From the NCBI GenBank assembly GCA_902795095.1, contig CADBKB010000065.1, forward strand, positions 1 through 8,186: DNA of 8,186 bases. The letters are read 5' to 3'. Position numbers and translations under genes: made by a program. This document shows, one piece after another, positions 1 to 4,908 of the stretch (positions within the stretch are counted from its first letter, which is position 1; each line of letters begins with the position of its first letter). The stretch comes from Oscillospiraceae bacterium. Its GTDB lineage: Bacteria > Bacillota_A > Clostridia > Oscillospirales > Oscillospiraceae. The notes beneath the pieces were generated by a model that worked only from the letters and a program-made list of their open reading frames with translations, had not been told where the DNA came from and made no database searches.

Positions 1-223
1 CCCAAAAACCGTGGGTGTATTGGTAGGCATTCACCACATAGACCGTTCCGAGGATTACCGCTGCGGCGGCCAGGGCGCAGATGGCAATCAGCACGATTTG
101 AACGATTCGGCGCCTGGAGGAAACGACCTTTTTTGTCGTGTTGAATTCATCCGATTGCAGGAACGCTTCGGCGATGGCCTCCGGTGTGCCGAAAAACGCC
201 TGCATTTCCTCCACGGTCGCCAT
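1..223 (-). CDS. DUF6120-like small membrane protein; C-terminus off window, 5' end probably truncated
   Basis: The reverse strand reads 74 codons from ATG 223 to the left edge without a stop. The N-terminal stretch VEEMQAFFGTPEAIAEAFL resembles the helical segment (xxFGxPExIAxxFL) found in the middle of DUF6120/permease-prefix-type clostridial proteins. A basic patch (KK, RRR, residues 31-39) follows, then one membrane helix at about 40-64 and an external tail (NAYQYTHGFW). In that family roughly 40-50 residues normally precede the FGxPE segment, and here they are missing. Coding similarity stops about 12 bases upstream of ATG 223, where the 119-bp repeat begins. No good ribosome binding site precedes ATG 223. 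The frame stays open through the repeat to an ATG at 400, but that extension only translates repeat DNA. I read it as a gene that lost its 5' end and may be a pseudogene. The family name is from memory and moderately sure; the molecular function is unknown. Confidence 0.6.
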   Translation of the reverse strand, partial: MATVEEMQAFFGTPEAIAEAFLQSDEFNTTKKVVSSRRRIVQIVLIAICALAAAAVILGTVYVVNAYQYTHGFW

Positions 224-234
224 GCGATGCTCTT

Positions 235-353
235 TAACACAGGGGACGGTTCTCTGTGTTGCCTGAAATCGTTTTGATATTGCTGAATTTTGATGCGAAA
301 CGGCCAGAATAAAAGGCCAATTGTTACAACATAGAGAACCGTCCCCTGTGTTG
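235..353. repeat. 119-bp BIME-like element, copy 1 (two inverted REP-like arms)
   Basis: The element has two nearly perfect inverted arms of about 26 bp, at 236-261 and 327-353, around a 65-bp AT-richer linker. The left arm begins AACACAGGGGACGG and ends TCTCTGTGTTG. Each arm can itself fold: a 7-bp stem AACACAG/CTGTGTT extended by G-T pairs around a CGG loop. It differs from the copy at 1342-1460 at only two positions (G versus A at 271; T versus C at 332). The linker contains a small GGCC...GGCC inverted repeat. The arm-plus-wobble design resembles REP/BIME sequences moved by REP-associated tyrosine (Y1) transposases. No transposase is encoded in this window, so the element would be non-autonomous. 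The family assignment is inference. Confidence 0.85.
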
Positions 354-356
354 TTG

Positions 357-443
357 GCCCCTACGGGTGCGGCGTTTTGGCCCGGCGAAAGCGGGCGCAT
401 GTGGGCATGCGCCCCTACGGGCGGGTGCGGCATTTGGGCCCGG
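357..443. repeat. Two adjacent copies of a GC-rich dispersed repeat with a hairpin between them
   Basis: Copies of a unit beginning GCCCCTACGGGTGCGGC and ending GGGCCCGG lie at 357-385 and 411-443. The second carries a 4-base insertion. The same unit recurs at 3162-3190. Between the two copies is a perfect 9-bp hairpin (GGGCGCATG at 393-401, loop TGGG, complement at 406-414). No T-tract follows, so it does not look like a terminator. In one frame the unit reads as GPNAAPVG-like peptide, which explains several spurious open frames here. With the BIME-like element and the promoter, this accounts for the gene-free stretch 224-574. Confidence 0.7.
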
Positions 444-478
444 TGGATACTCAACAGATATATTCACGAAAAGTTTAC

Positions 479-507
479 TTGAACTCACGTTTTTGCTGGT
501 ATATACT
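479..507 (+). promoter_or_regulatory. Predicted sigma-A promoter for the lipoprotein gene at 575
   Basis: A -35 box TTGAAC (479-484) and a -10 box TATACT (502-507) are separated by exactly 17 bases. Transcription would start near 514, giving a leader of about 60 bases before the ribosome binding site. The local AT-richness (444-520) stands out from the GC-rich repeats on its left. No operator-like inverted repeat is evident. Confidence 0.65.
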
Positions 508-574
508 GCAATTAAAGGGGCCTGTGCAGTTGACCGCGCACAAAAACGCCCCGAGATGAAGGAGGGAAATGACC

Positions 575-1228
575 ATGGCAAACAAGAGAAGCAGGCTGCG
601 ATTGTATGTACTTCTGGCGCTGATCGCGCTGCTGGCGGCGGGGTGCCGGGAGAGCAAGCCGACGCCGGCCCCGGAAGCCGAGGCGGAGCCCTGGGCCCTG
701 CGGCCTTATGTGGACGACCGGGTTCTGACCGCGCATTTCCACCAGGGCGACTACTATTTCATTGGCGGAGACTACCGGGGAGCCTATGACGTTCAATACT
801 GCGAGGGCCCAAACGGCAGCCTCGCAGAGCTGAACGGCGAGCACATTTTCAGCTTTGACGAATACTCTGATTTTTGCAGGCAGTGGAATCTCGAGCAGAC
901 GTTTTCCGATCCTGCCCGGCAATATCTTGTCCTCGGGTTTGCCGTTGACAGCGCCAATGTGATGGAGGCCAGACTGGCGGAGGCGGCAGTTGAAGACGGC
1001 ACGGCGAAGCTTTATTACTGGAATACAGAGGCCTTTGACGGCTCCGGGACCGGGGCAAAGGGATACGCCATGATCGTCCCGACGGATCAGAAGGTCACGA
1101 GCCTGCAAACAGAGCCGCTTTTCTCGATGGACGTCTATAAATCGCTGGCCCGGGCAGAGGAAGCATATGCGCAAACGGGCTACGAGGCCGAGCCGGAGCA
1201 AACCGACAGCTCCGGCGCACAGAGCTGA
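575..1228 (+). CDS. Predicted lipoprotein of unknown function
   Basis: The 217-residue product begins with a basic N-region (ANKRSRLRLY) and a hydrophobic stretch (VLLALIALL) ending in the lipobox LAAGC. It should be lipidated on Cys24 and anchored on the outer face of the membrane. An acidic, proline-rich linker (PTPAPEAEAEP) follows, then a soluble domain of about 170 residues with many aromatic residues and no family I recognise. The tail is low-complexity and polar (EPEQTDSSGAQS). Two in-frame ATGs exist, at 569 and 575. The ribosome binding site AAGGAGGG (559-566) lies 8 bases before 575 but only 2 before 569, so 575 is preferred. The gene has its own promoter at 479-507 and sits alone between two direct copies of the 119-bp element, so it could be lost by recombination between them. 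Confidence 0.85.
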   Translation: MANKRSRLRLYVLLALIALLAAGCRESKPTPAPEAEAEPWALRPYVDDRVLTAHFHQGDYYFIGGDYRGAYDVQYCEGPNGSLAELNGEHIFSFDEYSDFCRQWNLEQTFSDPARQYLVLGFAVDSANVMEARLAEAAVEDGTAKLYYWNTEAFDGSGTGAKGYAMIVPTDQKVTSLQTEPLFSMDVYKSLARAEEAYAQTGYEAEPEQTDSSGAQS

Positions 1229-1262
1229 ACACAGCGGGCGAGAGAGACCCGAAGGCCCGTAG

Positions 1263-1341
1263 GGAGGCATCCCCTGATGCCTCCGCGCGCGGTTTCGACG
1301 CCCAGCGGGGTCCAGTGGCGCAGGCGGCGGCCAGGGGTCTG
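1263..1341. repeat. Intergenic hairpin plus GC-rich dispersed repeat
   Basis: A perfect 9-bp hairpin (GGAGGCATC at 1263-1271, loop CCCT, complement 1276-1284) lies 35 bases after the lipoprotein stop codon. No T-run follows, so I do not call it an intrinsic terminator. Bases 1295-1341 match 3071-3120 with small gaps. The shared end CGGCGGCCAGGGGTCTG is identical over 17 bases (1325-1341 and 3104-3120). The repeat abuts the left arm of the second BIME-like element, so 1229-1460 is wholly repeat-derived. Confidence 0.6.
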
Positions 1342-1460
1342 TAACACAGGGGACGGTTCTCTGTGTTGCCTGAAATCATTTTGATATTGCTGAATTTTGA
1401 TGCGAAACGGCCAGAATAAAAGGCCAATTGTTACAACACAGAGAACCGTCCCCTGTGTTG
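1342..1460. repeat. 119-bp BIME-like element, copy 2
   Basis: This is the direct-orientation duplicate of the element at 235-353, differing at two positions. Its arms are at about 1343-1368 and 1434-1460. The right arm here is the exact complement of the left over 25-26 bases, making a very strong terminal inverted repeat. Only a doubtful 2-base GT direct repeat flanks it, so there is no clear target-site duplication. Immediately to its right the AT-rich peptidase-like coding frame begins in mid-domain, which suggests the element marks a deletion or insertion breakpoint. Confidence 0.85.
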
Positions 1461-1500
1461 TAATTATGGCGCAAAAAATTCAATAGGATGGACAAAAGAG

Positions 1501-2313
1501 GTGTTGGCAGTTCAACATTCACTTTGGCTAATTCGTTTTTGCCAACAATTATCTAATGGTTATTCTGTTGCTTCTGCTATAACTCACGCAAATTCATTTT
1601 ACTATTTGCCAGGTAGTAATGTGAAAGATAATGTGCTTTATTCAAATGATCGTTCAGCAATCAATTTGACCATTTCAGACATGGATTCAATAATTGAAAG
1701 CCAAGGAACAACTAACAATAGCGTATCTGATCCAGAGAACATTTTGGATTACTATTGTGGAGACACAACCATTAATAACCAGAATAATCCTTATGAAGTT
1801 GCAACAATTATTCAGAAAATCAATCTAAATTTTGACATCAGCGATTATAAAGTATATATTTATAATAACAGTGATGAAATCACTACTATTGATTTCGTTA
1901 GATTAATCGGAGGATTTGAAACAAACACGGGATATACAGCGGTAATTAATTGTAATAAACTGATTAAACTCTATGATAACACAAAGGAAATCAAAGAAGA
2001 ATCGATTGTTCAAATTCAGAATTTGAGTGAACAATTAGGTATTGATGACCAGCTCGGATCTAAAAATGAAGTCTCTTTACTAAGTCCAAAAACTGATAAC
2101 GTAAATAATGATTCAGAAATACTGAACGAAGCATTGCAGATTGCCCTGGAAAACACACAAGCTTCACCTCAAAAAGAGGCCGCACAACAAAGATACCATT
2201 ATTATTATGATTGTAATAATGATACAGCAAGTATTCTCATTTACACAGATTATTATTACGACGGTACAGATTGTATGGGTGTAGACTTCTATCAGTATAA
2301 TCTGAATAGTTAA
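1501..2313 (+). CDS. AT-rich 5'-truncated gene, C-terminal part of a caspase/CHAT-like (clan CD) peptidase homologue
   Basis: The frame gives 270 residues from GTG 1501, but protein-like sequence continues upstream in frame to about 1462 (NYGAKNSIGWTKEV), right at the repeat boundary. GAKNSIGWT followed by a tryptophan/phenylalanine helix and LSNGYSVASAITHAN resembles the end of caspase/CHAT-like peptidase domains (GAxxxIGxT, then FxxxLxxGxxVxxA). The catalytic His and Cys would lie in the missing N-terminal part, so enzymatic activity is unlikely. After residue 80 there is an asparagine- and tyrosine-rich region. Residues 131-161 (FETNTGYTAVIN, KLIKLYDNTK) look like a small beta-rich domain. 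There is no signal peptide and no convincing ribosome binding site. Base composition is far from that of its neighbours: line 1801-1860 has 14 G/C in 60. I infer horizontal origin and loss of the 5' end. The peptidase assignment rests on remembered motifs only. Confidence 0.6.
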   Translation: MLAVQHSLWLIRFCQQLSNGYSVASAITHANSFYYLPGSNVKDNVLYSNDRSAINLTISDMDSIIESQGTTNNSVSDPENILDYYCGDTTINNQNNPYEVATIIQKINLNFDISDYKVYIYNNSDEITTIDFVRLIGGFETNTGYTAVINCNKLIKLYDNTKEIKEESIVQIQNLSEQLGIDDQLGSKNEVSLLSPKTDNVNNDSEILNEALQIALENTQASPQKEAAQQRYHYYYDCNNDTASILIYTDYYYDGTDCMGVDFYQYNLNS

Positions 2314-2325
2314 GGAGCTGATAAA

Positions 2326-3033
2326 ATGAGATGGAAAAGAATTCTGTTTTTCTTTCACGTGTTTCTTTTGACGTTCAGTATGACTGCCTGCGGCTTGCTC
2401 AGAACCCCAGCTGTTGACCCTCCGTCAGAGACGATTGTCATAGGGACCCTCAGTTACGGAGAGGTGTCGCCGGAAAAGGTCCAAGCGCTTAGCCTTGCGG
2501 TGGATTCCTGCGTCGGCCTGGAGGAAATCGGTGAGATTGATGAGCAGATGAGCACCATTGATTCCGGGATGGCTTATAAGCACCCGGATCCCCGCTATCC
2601 AAACCTCGCCGTCGTATTGAGGGATGGTACGCCTGTGGTCTTTCAGTTTTGCAATTTTCTTGGCGTGAAGCCCGTTCCAGCGGAGGAATTAAAGGCGCTT
2701 TGCGGTATGACGAGGCCGGATTCCATACTAAAAATCACGGTCAGCAGACAGCGGGAAAACGAGAAGGTCGCCGAATTGTCAACGGTCGAAAACAGAGCGG
2801 ATCTTGACGCGTTTTATGACTGCTTCGACGATTTATCGCCCATTGAAGGATACGCAGATTCATTTCCAGTTTATTTCTTTGATGTGGAGCTGACCAACGG
2901 GTTTTCCTTTACGCTCGATTATCGTCCAAAGCAGTTCGCGGTCGGCGTCAATGACGGTTACTATACATACGGCGATGCGATGGGCGATTGGATCTACAGT
3001 CATATATCACAGGCGGAGGATGGAGGCCGCTGA
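2326..3033 (+). CDS. Predicted lipoprotein of unknown function, linked to the peptidase-like gene
   Basis: The 235-residue product has a short basic start (MRWKR), a hydrophobic helix and the lipobox SMTAC, giving lipidation at Cys22. The mature part is a soluble extracytoplasmic domain of about 210 residues with cysteines at 49, 108 and 125 or nearby. It contains the stretches FQFCNFLG and DAFYDCFDDL, and an aromatic C-terminal half (SFPVYFFDVELTNGFSFTLDY). I recognise no family. The ribosome binding site AAGGAG (2312-2317) overlaps the TAA of the upstream gene and is 8 bases from the ATG, so the two genes were probably co-transcribed and coupled. Its base composition is clearly more GC-rich than the upstream gene, but less so than the right half of the window. 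If the upstream promoter was lost with the 5' end of that gene, expression here may depend on read-through. Confidence 0.85.
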   Translation: MRWKRILFFFHVFLLTFSMTACGLLRTPAVDPPSETIVIGTLSYGEVSPEKVQALSLAVDSCVGLEEIGEIDEQMSTIDSGMAYKHPDPRYPNLAVVLRDGTPVVFQFCNFLGVKPVPAEELKALCGMTRPDSILKITVSRQRENEKVAELSTVENRADLDAFYDCFDDLSPIEGYADSFPVYFFDVELTNGFSFTLDYRPKQFAVGVNDGYYTYGDAMGDWIYSHISQAEDGGR

Positions 3034-3037
3034 TCAG

Positions 3038-3064
3038 TAACACAGGGGCCGGTTCTCTGTGTTG
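3038..3064. repeat. Solo arm of the BIME-like repeat
   Basis: A single copy of the 26-base arm lies five bases after the lipoprotein stop codon. It starts TAACACAGGGGC and ends TCTCTGTGTTG. It differs from the arms of the 119-bp elements by one base (A to C at the tenth base after the first C, GGGGCCGG for GGGGACGG). It has no partner arm and no linker. Solo arms next to paired ones are typical of REP families. Confidence 0.75.
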
Positions 3065-3070
3065 CGGGGG

Positions 3071-3190
3071 TTGACGCCCCGCGGGGGTCGCGGTGATTGC
3101 AGCCGGCGGCCAGGGGTCTGGCCTCCCTACGGCCTGGCTTGCGCTGTGCAAAATGATCTCCGCCCCTACGGGTGCGGCATTTGGGCCCGG
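3071..3190. repeat. Cluster of GC-rich dispersed repeats
   Basis: Bases 3071-3120 repeat 1295-1341, and bases 3162-3190 repeat the unit seen at 357-385 and 411-443. Between them is CCTCCCTACGGCC, related in reverse to the GTAGGGAGG at 1258-1266. With the solo arm before it and the terminator after it, this fills the whole gene-free interval 3034-3296. No gene or RNA gene is apparent. Confidence 0.6.
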
Positions 3191-3213
3191 CGGCAGATTT
3201 GGACAAACAAAAT

Positions 3214-3249
3214 GCCTCCTGCAAGATGGCTTGCAGGAGGCGGTTTTTT
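3214..3249. terminator. Bidirectional intrinsic terminator
   Basis: A perfect 12-bp stem (GCCTCCTGCAAG at 3214-3225, complement 3230-3241) has a 4-base loop. On the plus strand it is followed by GG and six Ts (3244-3249). On the minus strand it is followed by ATTTTGTTTG. It lies between convergent genes: the lipoprotein gene ending at 3033 and the amidase gene ending at 3297. It should end transcription from both. Confidence 0.88.
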
Positions 3250-3296
3250 GCCTGGGGCGGGGGATTGTTTGCCCTGCCGCAGGCGGATTTGCCGGG

Positions 3297-4244
3297 TTAT
3301 TGCTTGTTTTGCAGCAGGCGGTAGACGCGGTAGGCGACGATGGCCGTGCGCAGGTCGCTGAGCGGCATGTTGATGGCGTCGGGGTCTGGGCTGCCGCCGT
3401 TGATGAGACCCAGATCCAGAATGGCGCGCACCTCGGGCCTGGCCCAGTCCGGCAGATCGTCGAACACGCGGATATACCGGTCGCCCAGGGCGGCGAGGAG
3501 CTCGTCGCGCCGGGACGGGGAATTGCGATGGACCTCCGCGCCCTCGCTGTCATACACCGCGTAGCCCTCGGGACAGGCCTGCACCGCGGCCTCCCGGCCC
3601 TCGAAGGCGCCGAGCTGGCTCTTCGGGTCGTCCCAGGCGGCGCGGATGCGGTACAGGGGCCGGAGCTTCTCCTTCACCGCCCGGCGGAACTTGTCCATGG
3701 TGTAGTCCAGGCCCAGGCCGCGCCACAGGTGCTCCGGATCGGCATGGCTCGAGGCGATCCCGGCCTTCGCCCCCTCGGCGTGGCTGATGATATCCGTCAT
3801 GGGGTCGAGGTCATAGGTCCTGCACAGCATGGCGAACAGCTCCGCCGCCGTTTCCCACGTCCCGCGGCAGAAATCCCGGGCGGCTTCCGGGTCCGAGCAG
3901 GTAAAGCTCGCCCCGCCGGTGTAGCGAATGCAGGCGGGCTCCGTCATCTCCACGCCGATGTGGGTGTCATTGGCGGCGCCGCCGGCATGCCAGCCGCGAT
4001 AGTTCCACGGCAGGCACTGGTACACCGTGCCGTCGGCCTGGAGCACCGCGTGCACCGCCACCTCGATGCCCGGCCGGTCCCAGCGCCCGGCAAACACCGA
4101 AGCGTCCGGCTGAGGCGTGCCCACGCTGTGGAGCATCAGGCCCCGGGGCCCCTGGGACCGGAACCGGGTGTAGCGGCTGTCGACGCTCCGCAGATTGTTC
4201 TGGTAGCAGTCGTTTTTGACGGAAAAGCGCTCGATCAGCTTCAT
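3297..4244 (-). CDS. Endolysin, N-acetylmuramoyl-L-alanine amidase (Amidase_2 type)
   Basis: The 315-residue enzyme should cut the amide bond between N-acetylmuramic acid and L-alanine in peptidoglycan. The Amidase_2 domain spans about 30-195. It shows LMLHS (His39), the strand/turn DGTVYQCLPWNYRGWHAGG (71-89), GVEM (Glu99) and SHAEGAKAGIASSHADPEHLW (155-174). Predicted zinc ligands are His39, His155 and Asp169 or His167. Residues 199-240 (YRIRAAWDDPKSQLGAF, then GYAVYDSEG) match the short wall-binding or linker repeat of clostridial phage endolysins. Residues 265-312 (PDWARPEVRAILDLGLINGG) resemble the C-terminal helical module common in these enzymes. No signal peptide is present, so export depends on the holin. 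The start at 4244 has GGAGG 7 bases upstream and overlaps the holin stop codon as ATGA. It is last in the cassette, before the terminator at 3214-3249. Confidence 0.93.
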   Translation of the reverse strand: MKLIERFSVKNDCYQNNLRSVDSRYTRFRSQGPRGLMLHSVGTPQPDASVFAGRWDRPGIEVAVHAVLQADGTVYQCLPWNYRGWHAGGAANDTHIGVEMTEPACIRYTGGASFTCSDPEAARDFCRGTWETAAELFAMLCRTYDLDPMTDIISHAEGAKAGIASSHADPEHLWRGLGLDYTMDKFRRAVKEKLRPLYRIRAAWDDPKSQLGAFEGREAAVQACPEGYAVYDSEGAEVHRNSPSRRDELLAALGDRYIRVFDDLPDWARPEVRAILDLGLINGGSPDPDAINMPLSDLRTAIVAYRVYRLLQNKQ

Positions 4245-4501
4245 TCCGACGCCTCCAGCTGCTTCTTGAGCTGATGGGCCCCGGTGGAGGCCAGGCCGGA
4301 GACGATGCCCACCGCCAGTGCGCTCAGCGGGTCGGACGCGGGGAAGCCCGGCATGCTCAGCATCGCCGCCAGGCCCAGAAGGCCGCCCGCGGCGCCCACG
4401 ATGCAGGGGATCCAGCGGTCGGCGATGGGGGAGGCCTTGACGATCCTGCCCAGCAGGCAGCACACCACGGTGATGGCGGGCACGCTCAGATCCACATTCA
4501 T
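4241..4501 (-). CDS. Phage-type holin, Hol44 (holin superfamily V) family
   Basis: The product is 86 residues with at least two hydrophobic segments: about 7-22 (VPAITVVCCLLGRIV) and 31-49 (IPCIVGAAGGLLGLAAML), with a third at 61-74 (ALAVGIVSGLAST). A charged C-terminus follows (KKQLEASE). The order LGxxVKASPxxxxWIPxIVGxxGGxLG, then FPASDPLSALAVGIVSGLASTG, fits the Hol44-type holins of Firmicute phages as I remember them. Such proteins form membrane lesions that release endolysin to the wall. GGAGGG lies 6 bases before ATG 4501. The start overlaps the upstream stop by four bases (ATGA), and the stop overlaps the amidase start in the same way. Translation of all three genes is therefore likely coupled. 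Confidence 0.9.
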   Translation of the reverse strand: MNVDLSVPAITVVCCLLGRIVKASPIADRWIPCIVGAAGGLLGLAAMLSMPGFPASDPLSALAVGIVSGLASTGAHQLKKQLEASE

Positions 4502-4758
4502 CGCCCGCCCTCCAGATCCGCCAGCCGGTGGTTGATGACCTTGATCTGCTCCTCCACTACGGGCATGCGACGGGCGAAGCTGTTGTGCTCGCGCACCTCC
4601 CGGGTCAGGTCGGCCAGGCGGGCGTCGGTGACGGCCTGGGCCACGTCCAGCTTGGAGCTGACCTCCATGGAGGTGCGCCGGTTGCCGAACCAGGCGGTGA
4701 CGCAGACCCCCACCAGGGTCAGAAGTCCCGAGATGACGCTCACGGCGATTTCAGTCAT
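4498..4758 (-). CDS. Small phage membrane/coiled-coil protein of the lysis cassette
   Basis: The 86-residue protein has one N-terminal membrane helix (about 3-23, IAVSVISGLLTLVGVCVTAWF), then a basic turn (GNRRTS). A long amphipathic segment (30-86) follows, probably a coiled coil, ending VVEEQIKVINHRLADLEGG. This layout is common just upstream of holins in Firmicute prophages, loosely like XhlA/BhlA-type proteins; I cannot place it in a named family with certainty. It may modulate the holin or itself contribute to lysis. AAGGGGG about 7 bases upstream serves ATG 4758. An in-frame stop lies seven codons upstream of ATG 4758, so no longer form starts further back. Confidence 0.8.
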   Translation of the reverse strand: MTEIAVSVISGLLTLVGVCVTAWFGNRRTSMEVSSKLDVAQAVTDARLADLTREVREHNSFARRMPVVEEQIKVINHRLADLEGGR

Positions 4759-4786
4759 GCCGGAGCCCCCTTTGGATCACGTACAT
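4751..4786 (-). CDS. Possible 11-codon leader peptide before the lysis cassette
   Basis: On the minus strand the best ribosome binding site in the region, AAGGAGG (4794-4800), does not serve the cassette's first gene. It sits 7 bases from ATG 4786, which opens a frame MYVIQRGLRHD followed by TGA at 4751-4753. This frame overlaps the start of the coiled-coil gene by 8 bases, so its translation could affect initiation at 4758. It could equally be a relic of a lost upstream phage gene. Only the ribosome binding site and the overlap support it; there is no homology. Confidence 0.25.
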   Translation of the reverse strand: MYVIQRGLRHD

Positions 4787-4854
4787 GTACATTCCTCCTT
4801 GTAATAAAAAAAGAACCCCTCATAAACAGGGAGAAATGCACCGTTTTTTGCCGG

Positions 4855-4892
4855 AAAAAGGGCAGCGCAGGGATCATTTTCCCTGCGCTGCC
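4855..4892 (-). terminator. Intrinsic terminator of the wall-glycan operon
   Basis: A perfect 12-bp GC-rich stem (4861-4872 with 4881-4892) has an 8-base loop. On the minus strand it is followed by CTTTTTCC, with five Ts at 4855-4859. It starts 16 bases after the stop codon of the glycosyltransferase at 4909. It should stop most read-through into the lysis cassette. The plus strand has no T-tract after the stem. Confidence 0.88.
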
Positions 4893-4908
4893 TTGAAATA
4901 TTTGGAAT

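Noticed and set aside
1..400. Extended minus-strand reading of the left gene from ATG 400 through the element
   Set aside because: The added residues translate only the dispersed repeat and the BIME-like element, there is no ribosome binding site, and the start of family similarity lies near 223.
512..1270. Minus-strand open frame of 252 codons across the first lipoprotein gene
   Set aside because: The plus strand has a promoter, ribosome binding site and lipobox signal peptide; the minus frame has none and looks like a shadow.
1263..1284. Intrinsic terminator for the first lipoprotein gene
   Set aside because: The 9-bp hairpin is perfect, but GC-rich DNA and no T-run follow it on either strand.
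235..1460. CRISPR array
   Set aside because: Only two distant full copies exist, each internally an inverted repeat with a conserved linker; there is no regular spacer spacing.
1428..1466. Promoter supplied by the element (TTGTTA with TAATTA) for the AT-rich gene
   Set aside because: The spacing is about 27 bases, and no -10-like box lies at 16-18 bases from the TTGTTA.
3093..4274. Long plus-strand open frame of 393 codons
   Set aside because: It is the antisense shadow of the amidase gene, rich in Ala/Gly/Arg/Val, and begins in dispersed repeats. The minus-strand amidase has clear motifs and start signals.
4806..4832. Second intrinsic terminator upstream of the lysis cassette
   Set aside because: The stem is only 4-5 bp. 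The T-run is good but the hairpin is too weak to call; it is mentioned only as part of the leader observation.
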